Origin: Larix kaempferi
Taxonomy: Eukaryota > Streptophyta > Pinopsida > Pinales > Pinaceae
Length of the DNA: 64,000 nucleotides
Assembly: GCA_027924585.1 (NCBI GenBank)
Contig: BSBM01000361.1
Span: 41,184,501 to 41,248,500, forward strand
Direction: 5' to 3'
The notes beneath the pieces were generated by a model. That model was given only the letters and a program-made list of their open reading frames with translations, did no database searches and had not been told where the DNA came from. Of the stretch, positions 24,994-37,082 are shown piece by piece (position 1 is the stretch's first letter; each line of letters starts with the position of its first letter). The translations under genes were made by a program, and so were the position numbers.

Positions 24994-26787
24994 TGCGGCG
25001 GCGGTGGCAGCATTTGCATTTAGATGTTTTTATGTGCTCTGTTTGCTTATCCTAGGGATTTAGAGTTTAAACTATGAAGCCTTTGTGGATGGCTTTCCAT
25101 CCCGTCGGTAACCCGTAACCTTATTTAACCTTTTAATTTTATTCTTTTTAAGAGAATAGAGGCCATCTCTGATGGTCCTCTATCCACAGGGATCGTGGAT
25201 CCCTCTATTTTACATTTGATACCAGTTAATATTTGAATGACCTTTAGGGTCTTTGCCAATTCTTTAATTAAGAATTTTTCTGTGTATTCCATAATTTTAA
25301 AGTTATGAATAACTTAGAATTACCACTCTCGGTCCGTTCCTTTAAAATGCATGAGTTTTCAGTTATCTTGGTTGATATTTTTCTATTATCAGATTTAAGA
25401 TTATACCCAAGCTGCCATCCATGATGGTCTTACTGCCACGTATTGGAAACCTTAACAGAGGACTTCCAGTTAATTAATGAATGAGTAAATTAGTTATTTT
25501 AGAGATTTACGATTTTAAGTGAAACACTGGCATTTTTCTGAGACTGATAAATATTTAAAGAATGTGGGTTGTTAAAATTCAGTAACTACTTATAATTACA
25601 GTATTAGATTTAATCATGGTATTTGTAGTTCTTTTGCTTTGGGTCTTGATCAGTTCATATCTGCAACAATCGATATGTAATAATAAAATGAAATATTTTC
25701 CTTTCTACAGAAGCCTCTCGGCTTTTAACCAGATTTTAGTATTTTTCGTTGATAGTTTTAAGCAGAGGAAAATAATACTTGACTATGCTATTATATTTAC
25801 TTAGTTTCTATGATCATTTTGTAAAATGGTTATTCATATAGATCGTTTTCTGATTTTAAATAATTATAGTAATTTTATTTACTCGGGTTATAACGACTTA
25901 TGTTTACCCTAAAGTTTGGATCCTTCATTAATATTTCGAACTAAGTAGTACTTGATTTATTTTACTCAATACACGATTCAGACATGGATACCAGAACTGA
26001 GAATCGTTAGAAATCAAAACAAATACTAGTTATGGTTATTTTATAAACATAAATATAGTTGTGATAGATTATTTAAATTCAAAAACATAATAGGAGATAC
26101 ATTGAACATCTTGAATAATAAATCTAGTTTATATTTAGATACATAATAAGAATTCTGCTAAGGGTTAGATGCGATTCATAACAGAGATAAAATCCTAATG
26201 TAATTAATTTTAAACATATAAGAAATAGAACAAGGAACCTAGCACCACTATCGGAAAAACAAAGATGAAATAGCCGTTCCTCCCAGCCAACGCCTAGAAC
26301 AACCAACTCTCACTTGCTCCATAACCCTCGAGCCTGATCGCTGAACCACAAGAGAAAAATCCACTTAATGTGCCATTTCCTGCATTATCATATTCAATCC
26401 CCATCTAATGCTAGCCTCTTGTTGCTTATGGACATACTATTATATAGTATTTTTCCTAGGACTTGGTCATTTATGAGCATCCTCCTCTTTAGCACTCAAC
26501 TAAGAGTTGTGACCTGATTTCGGGGAAGATGCCTCCTGCACCTTGAGTTCTCACTTTGCAGCTTCAGCCAGTTGTATTTTCCTCTTGTGGGTCATCAATC
26601 ACTCATGCAACAACTATTTCATTTCTATCCCCCTTCAATATTTTTATCAATAAAAGAATAATCCATTACATTTTTTTTTATTCCTCACTTCTTGTCAAAA
26701 ATATTTAAATAATAAATAAACATAAAAATAAAATATTCAAAAAGTATTTAAAATAATACTTTATTTAATCCTAGTGTATTACATACA

Positions 26788-29372
26788 TTTCCTCCTAAAG
26801 GATAACACCTTCCTTGGTGTTATTATTTTTCTGTCTTTATTCTTCTATTTCTTCATCTTGCAATAGGATTGGATATGCCTCTCGCATATCACTTTCCAAT
26901 TCCCAAGTGGACTCTTTGGGAATAAGGTGCTTCCATTGCACCTTGACTTGTCCGATGGTATAGTTCCAGAGTAAAAGTTATCTTCTGTCGAGAATACACT
27001 CCGGTCCCACCTGGAACTCTCCCTCGGGTTCCACCTATATAACATCCCAATCAATCACATGAGTAGTGTCATGAACATAATTCTTCAAAATGGAAACATT
27101 AAAAACATCATGTACTTTAATAGTAGGCGGTAGGGATAACTGGTATGCTACTGAACCTACTTTAGCCAGAATTTCAGATGTCCCCAATACCTAGGTGCCA
27201 ATTTTGAATACCTTAGGGATATTTTCTTGGGTCTTACCTTGATATACACATGCTCACCTACCTGGAAATCTCGATGAGTTCTTTTTAAGTCAACATAAAT
27301 TTTCTTCCTGTCTTGGGAAGCCTTCAAATTTTGTTGTACCTGCTTCATGGTTAGTTCCATATCATTTAACAATTCATCTCCTAACATTAATCGATCCACT
27401 GGGCTTATCCATGAAATGGGAGTATTACAATTACATCCATACAGAATTTCAAAAGGACTCATACCAACCAATACTTGAAAATGATTATTGTAAGGAAATT
27501 CTACTAAGTGTAAGTAGTCTTCCCACTTACCTGGTTTGTCCATTACGTACATTCTTAGCATGTATTCTAGGACTTGGTTTACCCTCTCAGTCTGTCCATC
27601 TATTTGCGGATGATACGCAGTACTGAAGTTCAACTGAGTGCCTAACCCTTTAAACAAAGACTTCTGGAAATTTCCTATAAATTTTAAATCTTTGTTCTAA
27701 GATTATTACCTTTGGTACACCATGTAACCTGAAAATATATTTCATAAGTATATATGTAATTTTAACAACCTTATAAGTAGATTTTATTGGAATAAAAAGA
27801 GTTGCTTTGCTTAATTTATCGACTACGACCATTATTGAGTCGTGTTGCTTAAAATTTTTAGGTAGGCCAGTTATAATGTCCATGTTGATGATTTCCCACT
27901 TCCATTCCGGAATGGGTAGTGGTTGCAATAAACCTACTGGATGTTGGTGTTCTGCCTTGACTTGCTGTAGTTTTATGCAGAGAGATAACTATTTTGCTAC
28001 CTCTTTCTTCATGTTAGGCCAAAATAAGTTCTTTCTGGTCATGGTGATCATCTTTTGGTATCAAGGATGTTCTGAATATGGTCGTTTGTGTAACTCATTC
28101 ATAACTATTAATTTGATTTATGTTTTGTTTTGTATGTACAACCTATTTTTATGCAACTGTAATCCTTTTCCATTTAGACTAAAATATTTTTTTATCTGGT
28201 TCTTTTCATTTTCAACAGTATTTTCCTTTAAATTTTGGCATTCTTTATCATAATTTTCTACATTTAAAATCTGATTTCCTAAATTTGATTCATAACTGCT
28301 GCTCGCAAATAATAAATTTGCGTGACGACTTAAAGCGTATGCAACTTTTTTTTCTTTCCCTTTTATATGTTTTATTTTGAATTCATATTTGTTTAAGAAT
28401 GAAAACCACCTTGCTTGTCTAGCATTTAAATTATGTTGATCAAACAAGTATTTTAAACTTATGTTATATGACATTAGCAAAAATTTCCTTTCGATGAGGT
28501 AGTGTTGCCACATCTTTAATGCATGTATAATTGCAGCAAGTTCTAAATCATGTGTAGCATAATTCTTTTCATGTTCTTTTAATTTTCTGGATTTGTAGGA
28601 CATGACATGATTCTCTTGAATTATTACCCCACCTAATCCTTCATTACATGCGTCGGTGCATATGACAAACCTTAAAAGGATCAACAATTTTTAATATAGG
28701 GACAATTGTTAATAGATGTTTTAATTTATTAAAACTTACCATACACTTTTCATTCAAGTCAAACTTTTTACCTTTCTTTTGTAGTGAAGTTATGGGGTAG
28801 GCTATCTTAGAAAATCCTTCAATAAATTTTCGATAATAACCCGTAATCCCCATGAACGATCTTATGTCTGTTACATTTTTAGGAACTGGCCATTCAATGA
28901 TAGCCTTAATCTTGTCGGGGTTGACAAATATTCCATCCTTAGACACTACGTGTCCTAGATATTTAATTATTTCTTTAAATAAATCTAATCTGCTAAACTT
29001 AGCAAACAATTGTTGTTCTCTTAAAACTTGCAGAACTATTTTTACATGTTCTTCATGTTCTTGTTGATTCTTCGAATAAATCAGTATATCGTTGATGAAG
29101 ATGACAACAAATTTATCCAAGTAGTTACTCATAATACTATTCATTAATCAGATAAAATTTTTAGGTGTGTTTGTTAATCCAAATGGCATTACGACAAACT
29201 CGTAATGACCATAACGAGTTCTAAAAGCAGTTTTAAATATGTCTTCATCTTTGATATGTACCTGATGGCATCCAGACCTTAAAACTATTTTAGAAAAGAT
29301 TGTTGGACGTTGGAATTGATTGAATAGATCGTCTATCTGGGGTAAAGGATATCAATTTTTAATTGTCATTTT
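26788..29372 (-). pseudogene. Ty3/gypsy pol, 3' half (copy B)
   Basis: Duplicate of 4546-7130 with the same FIND active site, split integrase and stops, so this decay came before the duplication. Here the missing 5' part can be seen on the far side of the copia element, from 37083. The last five bases before the copia LTR, ATTTT (29368-29372), recur at 37083-37087 as the copia target-site duplication. Confidence 0.85.
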
Positions 29373-29875
29373 TGTTAAGTTTTAAACCAAATAGACTAGC
29401 AAGATCACTAAAAGAAACATAATCACAAGATAGACACAGAAATTACCCTAGGAAACCCTCATGGGGTAGAAAACCCAGCAAAGCTTTCCTCAATAAGATG
29501 ATCAACCAAAATACAAGATGTGCTCCAAGACTTGTCCTCCTTCTCTATCTTTCAGACAAACCTCCCAGACACAAGTGCGCTACTTTTCTGAGTTGTGAGT
29601 GTGTATCAAATGAGGAGCTCCTCTCCTCTATTTATGCTAGACACCAACTGACCAAAAAACCTAATGGGGCCGACGTCTACTTGAGAAGTCTAATAACCCC
29701 TAAAATATAAACTCAGGGCCGACCCCCACATGGTGGGTCTAATAACCCTAGTTCCCACACACCATCGGAGGAATAAACATCTCCAGATACATAATAGAAT
29801 TGCCTCGGAGGGATGAAACATCTCCGGAGTAATAATGTACAAATATAATATTCTTAGAAGTTACAATATTCAACA
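29373..29875 (-). mobile_element. Copia 3' LTR (copy B)
   Basis: 503 bp, TG to CA, bounded by ATTTT on the left and the polypurine tract (29876-29884) on the right. Its TATA-like sequence reads CATAAATA on the minus strand, one base from that of the 5' LTR. Confidence 0.9.
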
Positions 29876-30024
29876 CTCCCCCTTAACGAGAAGGATATTA
29901 TAAAAATATATGTAGGAGTAAGGAGTCATCATCTACATCATACATGATACATCTCTATATCATCGGAAGCTTTCTTCAATACATCATTATTAGTAACTCA
30001 ACTAGTTACTGGAACATCAACATC

Positions 30025-31537
30025 ATAGTTATTGTCATCACACAATCATCAGCATCGTCATTATCAGCATCGTCATCATACGATCATCAGCATCGTCATC
30101 ACACGATCATCATCATCGTCATCACATGATCATCAGCATCATCATCATATGATCATCAGCATCATCATCACATGATCATCAGCATCGTCATCATACGATC
30201 ATCAGCATCGTCATCACACGATCATCAGCATCATCATCACACGATCATCATCATCATCATACGATCATATTACAGGATGATCAATCCTGCTCTCTTTAGG
30301 ACATAGGTCCATGGATGATGCAATCATGTCATGTACCTTTTGAATCAAGGTCCAAGGACGATCCAGTCCTACCATGTACCTTTTGAACCGAGGTCCAGGG
30401 ACGATACAGTCCTATAATTCAATTTTCGGAGACCTCATGCCTACGGCTCAATTCAAGGGACCAAAGTCCGAGGACGATCCAATCCCCTTACCTGTTCATT
30501 CAGGATTTTATTTTCGGATACATCTTCTCTACGGCTCAATTCAAAGGACCAAAGTCCGGGGATGATCCAACCCCCACCGTACATTTAGGACTATGTCCAA
30601 GGAAGACTTAATCCTCAACCGTACATTTAGGACTATGTCCAAGGATGACTTAATCCTCAACCATACATTTAGGACCATGTCCAAGGATGACTTAATCTTC
30701 AACCGTACATTTAGGACCATGTCCAAGGATGACTTAATCCTCAACCATACATTTAGGACCATGTGCAAGGATGACTTAATCCTCACCGTACATTTAGGAC
30801 CATGTCCAAGGATGACTTAATCCTCACCATACATTTAGGACCACATCCAAGGATGACTTAATCCTCACCGTACATTTAGGACCATGTCCAAGGATGGATT
30901 AATCCTCAACCTTACATTTAGGACCATGTCCAAGGATGACTTAGTCCTCACTATACATTTAGGACCATGTCCAAGGATGACTTAATCCTCAACCGTACAT
31001 TTAGGGCCATGTCCAAGGATGACTTAATCCTCACCGTACATTTAGGACAATGTCCAAGGATGACTTAATCCTCACCGTACATTTAGGACTATGTCCAAGG
31101 ATGACTTAATCCTCACTTGTCCACTAAGGACTTCATTCTCGAAGTCATATGTCTACGGCTCACTTTAGGACCGAAGTCCAGGGATGATCCAATCCCCACA
31201 TCAATATAGATACTAGTATCCTCATTCATACAAGTACATCACTAAAATATGTATTCTCATCAATGCATCAAGGCACATATACATATATCGTGCATCCTCA
31301 TCAATACATATTTCATCAAAGCATGTATATAAATCATCAAAACATGTATCCTCATCAATACATATATTATCAAAGCATGTATTCTCATCAATACATAAAT
31401 CATCAAAACATGTATCCTCATCATCAAAACATGTATCATCAAAGTAAAAGAAAAAAAATAGTGTAAGTGTTGTAAAAAGTCTAAATCTAAATAAGCATAA
31501 ATAACTAAGAGTGGTAAACATGTATCCTCATCATTAG
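30025..31537 (-). repeat. Hairpin-unit tandem arrays in copia 3' UTR (copy B)
   Basis: Duplicate of 7783-9295, with the same order of three array types and the same unit count. Several of the copy A/B differences fall here, for example near 30542, 30696, 30845 and 31145. Confidence 0.8.
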
Positions 31538-31557
31538 TGACGATACTACTCCCCCTT

Positions 31558-33182
31558 TCAAGGAGGGTCTTTTAGAGCTACACCAAGCTTGTCTCGGAAG
31601 TGTTCAAATTTCACACGAGACAGGGGTTTGGTTAATATATCAGCAACTTGTTCTTCAGTACTTATATATTCGAGTTTGATAGCTCCTCTCTGCACCATGT
31701 CTCGTATGTAAAAGTATCGGATCTCTATGTGTTTTGATTTATCATGGAATACAGGATTTTCTGTCATTTTGATGCAACTTTGATTGTCACACATGATCAC
31801 AGTGGGATCCATCTCTAAATCAAATATTCCAGATAATAGTTTTCGAAGCCATACTGCTTCATAGCTAGTGGAGCAGGTAGCTATGTATTCTGCTTCAGCA
31901 GTACTAAGAGCCACACTGGATTGTTTCTTACTGAACCATGAGATCATGGCAGATCCAAGACCATAGCATCCACCTGATGTACTCTTTCTATCTGAGATAC
32001 TTCCTATCAAATCAAAGTCTGAGTAACCATGTAAATTGAGTTCATGATATCTAAGATAATATAGACCAAAATCTAAAGTACCCTTTAGGTACCTCATCAC
32101 ATGCTTTGCAGCTATTAAGTGAACCTTTCTGGGTTCTACTAGATATTGACTCAAGGTATTTACGGCAAAGCATATATCTGGCCTAGTATTTATTAAATAC
32201 ATTAAAGACCCAATGATTTGTCTATATAGAGTTATGTCCACTAATTCTGATGTGTCATTAATTAATAACTTCAAGTTGGAGTCCATGGGAGTGGCCATGG
32301 CTTTACACTCCAACATATCAAATCTTTTTAGAATCTCCATAGCATACTTACCTTGATTTAGAAAGATTCCATTTGGTTCTTACCATACTTCTAGACCTAA
32401 GAAGTAGTGCATTAATTCGAGATCTTTCATCTCGAATTCTGAAGAAAGCTTCTTCTTGCATTCAATAATTTGTTTCTCATTTCCGTTAGAAATAGATCAT
32501 CTACATATAATAGTAGTATACCTGGTTCATCATTCATTACCTTAAGATAAAGATTAGGGTCAGCTTTACTCTTGGTAAATCCCATGCTTGTTAAGAAATT
32601 ATCGATCCTTCCATACCAAGCTCTGGGAGCTTGCTTTAATCCATATAATGCCTTTTTCAATTTGCATACATGAGTTCTCCCATCTTTAACCTTGAACCCT
32701 TGTGGTTGCTCTATGTACACTTCTTCTTCAATTACACCATTCAGAAAAGCTGTCTTAACATCCATTTCATGTAGTTTCCACTTCATCATAGATGCAAGTG
32801 CCATGATAGTTCTAATTGAAGTATAGCTAACAACTGGTGCAAATGTTTCTTCATAGTCAATTCCCTCTTTCTGAGAGAATCCTCGGGCTACAAATCTTGC
32901 CTTATATTTTTCAATTCTACCATCTGCAGCATGTTTTATCTTAAAAATCCATTTGGAAGAAACCACACTTTTATCTTTTGGTTTGGGAACTATATCCCAA
33001 ACATCATTTTTCATTATTGACTGATATTCTTCTGTCATTGCTTCTACCCATTTTTTCTTTTGAGCTGCCTCTTCATAGCTAGTAGGATGTTGATCCACAA
33101 GATCACACATCAAGGCTACATAGTTGGATACTAGCTTTGGTTTCTTTCTTTCTCTAGTGGAGCCTTCAGGAGTTCCATATCT
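31558..33182 (-). pseudogene. Copia pol 3' part: RT and RNase H (copy B)
   Basis: Same gene segment as 9316-10939 but with its own damage. RT is open through YVDD, then a 1-bp deletion at 32485-32486 shifts the frame just after the active site. The TAA at 32380-32382 is shared with copy A. The copy A-only stop is Lys here. One RNase H residue differs: DFDWIG in copy A is DFDLIG here. RNase H otherwise runs open to the stop at 31558. Confidence 0.9.
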
Positions 33183-34730
33183 TTAAGCTCCTTGAATAAT
33201 GTCTCTAGCCCATGCTGGCCTTCTTTTCCTAGATAAATCTGAAATAGGGGGTTCTTGTGGTTCTATCATGTCATGATCCTCTGGAGTATCATCTTCAGGA
33301 ATGTGCACAGCTTCTGTGATTCTAGGAGGGGTATCTTCTTCATAGATTTCTTCAAGTTGACACTTCCTGGATTTCTTGAGAGCTGCTTCTTCATCAAATG
33401 TTACATCTCTACTTATTTCCATATGATGAAAACCTGGTATGTAAATTCTGAAGGATTTGGATGATTCACAGTATCCAACAAATATTCCCTTCTTACAAGA
33501 AGGATCCAACTTGGTTCTCTTTTCTTTTAGAATGTGAATGTACAAAGGACAACCAAATATTTTGAGATGACTTACCTCAGGCTTCTTTCCTGTGAACACT
33601 TCTTCTAGAGTTTTGAATTCAAGAGCACTATGGGAAAGTCTATTCTGCACATAGACTGCTGTCCTAGCTGCTTCAACCCATAAATACATAGGTAGATCTT
33701 GATCATGTATCATAGTTTTTACAGCTCCCATTATGGTTCTATTCTTTCTTTTAGCCACCTCATTTTGTTGGGGATTGTAGGGAGTGGTTATTTCCCTCTT
33801 GATTCCAGCTTCCTTACAAAAGTCTTCAAAATCCTTTGAAGTATATTCTCTCCCATTATCTATTTTGAGAATCTTGATTTTCTTTTCTGAGAGATTTTCT
33901 ATTAAGGCCTTGAACTCTTTGAATTTTCCAAAAACTTCATTCTTACCTTTTAGAAAGTATATCCATGTCTTCCTTGAATAGTCATCAATGAATGAGAGAT
34001 AGTATTCAAAACCACTTAGGGAAGTGGTGGGCATTTGTCCACATACATCTGAATGTATTAGCTCCAAAATGTTCTTAGTCTTTGTTTCACTTTTTGGAAA
34101 AGGGTTCTTGATATTCTTCCCTTTTTCACATCCTTTGCATGAGCCATTATGATCAACCTTTAAGTCTGGTAAACCTATGACCACCTTGCTTACATAAGGT
34201 AGGGATTTATAGTTAATGTGAGCTAATATTCTGTGCCATAGCTCACTGGGGCTAGATGTTTCATGAGCAAGGGCAACTTCTGGATGTCCCTTGAGCTTAT
34301 AAAGGCCTCCTTCCCCTTCACCAATGACAACTGCATCTTCAATAGATTTTCCTTTGGGCCACATAAGTACTTGACCATCTATGAAGGCAACTCTAAAACC
34401 TTTCTTATCTAGTGCTGAGATAGAGAGCAGGTTCTTCTTCAATCCTGGCACATATAAAATTTCTTTCATCTTCAAGGGTGTTCCAGAATCTAGCTTGTAG
34501 CTTGCTTCACCAATTCCCTTGATGGGATATTGGTAATCATCTCCTAGAGATACCTTTTGTGTAGAATATTTTTCTTCAAGATTTGAGAAAGTCTTTCTTT
34601 GACCTGTCATGTGCTTAGAAGCACCACTATCAATGAGCCATGTGTCTTCTCTAGGAGATATAGATCCAGAGAGAGCAGAGAATAGGACATATTCTTCTGG
34701 ATCTTCTTTCTTTACTTTATATCTTTTCCT
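33183..34730 (-). pseudogene. Copia pol 5' part: protease and integrase (copy B only)
   Basis: Open from after a TGA at 34731-34733 to a TAA at 33183-33185. Protease has DTWLIDSGASKHMTG, with the active site intact. Integrase has the HHCC zinc site (ELWHRILAH ... CKGCEKGK), IHSDVCG, FIDDYSRKTW and DNGREYTS. The third catalytic position is changed: the usual GVAERKNRT reads EVAKRKNRT, so the DDE glutamate is a lysine. The frame continues in phase past the TAA into RT, so that stop is a point change. The large duplication ends at 33180, right beside this stop. Confidence 0.88.
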
Positions 34731-34762
34731 TCAAGGCCTTTCCTCTTCCTCTTCTTCTTCTT

Positions 34763-36256
34763 CTTCTTCTTCTTCATCACTATCATCTTCTGCCATATGT
34801 GCATGGTGTCTTTTGTGTACAATCTTCTTCTTCTTTTGTGAAGGACAAGATCTGGCAATGTGTCCTAGTTTAAGACAATTGTAACACTAGACTGTGGAGA
34901 GATCTCTTACTGGATTGTGGAGAGATCTCTTACTGGATTGGGTCCTCTACTCCTTTTAAATTTAGAGAAGTGTTGAGATCCTTTGTGGTCAAATTTCTTG
35001 AAGTGACCCATTCTTCTTCTTGTTGGTTGTGGAGCCAGATCTTCTAGTCTCATAGATGATATTGTATTAGCCGTGTTTGTACCCCAGTTCTATATGATGT
35101 GTAGGTGGACTGTACACTCGCCCCAGCGGGGGGGGTGTGGGGGGGCGTCGCCCCCCCACGGGGTTCCAGGGGGGCCCATCCCCCCTGGTTGGGGGGTCCG
35201 GGGGCAGCGCCCCCGAGAAATGGGGGTTCGGGGGAAACGCCCCCGAAGAAAATTTTTAGGGCTGTTTTCGCCAGCTGTTTTGCGGGCCCATGGTTTTGGG
35301 TATCCCGTGGTATTTTCCCATTGTATTTCCCTTATAAAAGAAAGACATTGTAATACGGCTAGGGTTGATGTATTAGGTTTTATGCATTGTAAAGATCTTT
35401 GAGATCTGGAGAGAGACTGTAAAACAGAGAAGAGGAAGTGCAGCGGTTGTGCTGCAGGTTGTATCCCTTCGACTTGCTGGACGGTAATAATAATAAGGAC
35501 TGGCAAATTCAGTGTGGACGTAGCCCAAGTTGGGTGAACCACGATATATCTGTGTCTCTCTTGTAATGTGTATGTGTGATTATATTTGCATTTCTGTTTA
35601 TTGTTATTGCTCTGCGATCCTGTTTTTCTAACACTTCTCTTGGTGTGAGTAGCCAAGGCTTGGTCATCCTCCTTGAGAAGTGCTTCTCTGTTGGCTACCC
35701 TAGCCTCTTTTTGAACACAATCCTCCCATACTACATCAAACTTCATACTTTCTTTTCTGGCACACATAGTTTGTATAAATGACTCCCAAGGTCTAGTGAG
35801 GCCATTTATAGCAGTCATCACAAGTTCATCTTTAGCAAGAGTATCACCAATGGCATCTAGTTGCTCCTTGATTTGGGAGACCCTTGAGAAGTAGTCTTGA
35901 ATGGATTCTCCTTTGTTCATCTTGGTACTCTTCAACTGAGTTCTTAGGTTCATTTTCCTATTGATGTTCTTTCCCTCATACATTCTTCCTAGGGCATCAT
36001 ACATTTCCTTTGGAGTTTTCTTGGAAGCCACTTGGGGAATCAAGTGGTCTTTAATAGAATCAGATATGATTCTCTTTGCCCTAATCAAATCCTTTCTTTG
36101 CTTCTCTTTGGCTTCATCTCCTTCTGGTTCTGTAACTTCATCCTTGATGTACTGAGCAAGATCATTCTCTTCAAGAATGAGACCAATTCTGTATTTCCAT
36201 GCTCGGAAATTCTCTATACCTTCTAACTTGTCTTCAAGCTTAGTGCTTGGAGCCAT
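34763..36256 (-). pseudogene. Copia gag, interrupted by a solo LTR
   Basis: The gag ATG is at 36256 (MAPSTKLEDKLEGIENFRAW). The first ~200 residues are open and typical of copia Gag: FRAWKYRIGLIL, then DALGRMYEGKN, then RVSQIKEQLDAIGD. At 35633 the frame runs into an inserted LTR (35074-35633). Gag resumes beyond it with a zinc knuckle CX2CX4HX4C (CYNCLKLGHIARSC, 34845-34886) and a run of Glu (34741-34775). A 23-bp direct duplication near 34893-34940 also disturbs the frame before the knuckle. The product would nucleate virus-like particles if intact; it is not. Confidence 0.85.
35074..35633 (+). mobile_element. G-rich solo LTR inside copia gag
   Basis: An LTR-like insert running TGTTTGTACCCC to TTTTTCTAACA, in plus orientation. 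It has TATAAAAG near 35334 and, near the 3' end, the phrase GTGGACGTAGCCC..GTGAACCACG, which I associate with the U5 region of plant LTRs. There is no second copy and no internal coding region, hence solo. It lacks a clear 5-bp target duplication, so the exact ends are uncertain. 35122-35240 is extremely rich in G and C runs. It splits gag. Confidence 0.65.
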
Positions 36257-36567
36257 CTTCTCTTGGGGGAGTCCAAGAGACAAGAGATAGAATAGTACTT
36301 ACCTGGAAACTTTAACCCTTTTAATTTTCCGGATCCTGGGACAGAATTTCTGGTTTATCGCACTTTTAGTAAAACTAGGGTTTGACTTTCCCGGAGTTCT
36401 ACCCAACCAAAAAGTTCGATCTAGGGCTCAAAAGATTGGTTTTGAGAAGGGCTATCTAGCCATGTAATCAAAATTTAACAATACCAACTTTTTGCAGAAA
36501 CCCTAATTTTCACCGGAGAGAGAGAGAGAGATATTCTTACCTTGTGAAAGATGTCCTATTCAGGCTA

Positions 36568-36579
36568 GCTCTGATACCA
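36568..36579 (-). promoter_or_regulatory. Copia primer-binding site
   Basis: Minus-strand TGGTATCAGAGC is the standard plant initiator-Met tRNA primer site. It directly abuts the LTR end at 36580. Confidence 0.92.
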
Positions 36580-37082
36580 TGTTAAGTTTTAAACCAAATA
36601 GACTAGCAAGATCACTGAAAGAAACATAATCACAAGATAGACACAGAAATTACCCTGGGAAACCCTCATGGGGTAGAAAACCCAGCAAAGCTTTCCTCAA
36701 TAAGATGATCAACCAAAATACAAGATGTGCTCCAAGACTTGTCCTCCTTCTCTATCTTCCAGACAGACCTCCCAGACACAAGTGTGATACTTTTCTGAGT
36801 TGTGAGTGTGTATCAAATGAGGAGCTCCTCTCCTCTATTTATACTAGATACCAACTAACCAAAAACCCTAATGGGGCCGACCTCTACTTGAGAAGTCTAA
36901 TAACCCCTAAAATATAAACTTAGGGCTGACCCCCACATGGTGGGTCTAATAACCCTAGTTCCCACACACCATCGGAGGAATAAACATCTCCGGATACATA
37001 ATAGAATTGCCTCGAAGGGATGAAACATATCCGGATTAATAATGTACAAATATAATATTCTTAGAAGTTACAATATTCAACA
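36580..37082 (-). mobile_element. Copia 5' LTR with TATA box
   Basis: 503 bp, TG to CA, followed by ATTTT at 37083-37087. The minus strand carries TATAAATA at 36836-36843, a plausible promoter for the element. It is about 3.6% different from the 3' LTR. Confidence 0.9.

Larger units (their letters stand above)
23012..26787 (-). mobile_element. Ty3/gypsy LTR, ~3.8 kb (copy B, 3' LTR)
   Basis: Duplicate of the LTR at 770-4545, with the same MITE (24434-24993) and exon-like inserts. Within copy B this is the 3' LTR of the gypsy element whose 5' LTR is at 39367-42343. The element therefore spans about 23012-42343 with the copia insertion inside it. The purine-rich tract at 26788-26801 has lost a base match next to the LTR end (C to T). 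Confidence 0.75.
22243..33180. repeat. Copy B of the duplication
   Basis: This is the second copy of the segment at 1-10939. Unlike copy A it continues without a break into the 5' half of the same copia element and then back into the gypsy element, so copy B keeps the ancestral arrangement. If the event is a tandem duplication, the full unit is 10940-33180 (22241 bp), and bases left of the window should match 10940-22242. Confidence 0.9.
29373..37082 (-). mobile_element. Full-length Ty1/copia element inserted in gypsy RT
   Basis: This 7710-bp minus-strand element has LTRs 29373-29875 and 36580-37082, a primer site, gag, pol, a 3' UTR with hairpin arrays and a polypurine tract. It is flanked by the 5-bp target duplication ATTTT (29368-29372 and 37083-37087). 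Its LTRs differ at about 18 of 503 positions (about 3.6% by eye). It inserted well before the large duplication and after the gypsy element. Domain order PR-IN-RT-RH is that of Ty1/copia. Confidence 0.95.

Noticed and set aside
35069-35638. A 5-bp target duplication around the solo LTR
   Set aside because: AGCCG on the left and CTTCT on the right do not match. Alternative LTR starts did not give a match either.
35090-35640. Continuation of copia gag frame through the G-rich region
   Set aside because: The extra ~180 codons translate the inserted solo LTR and are not gag.
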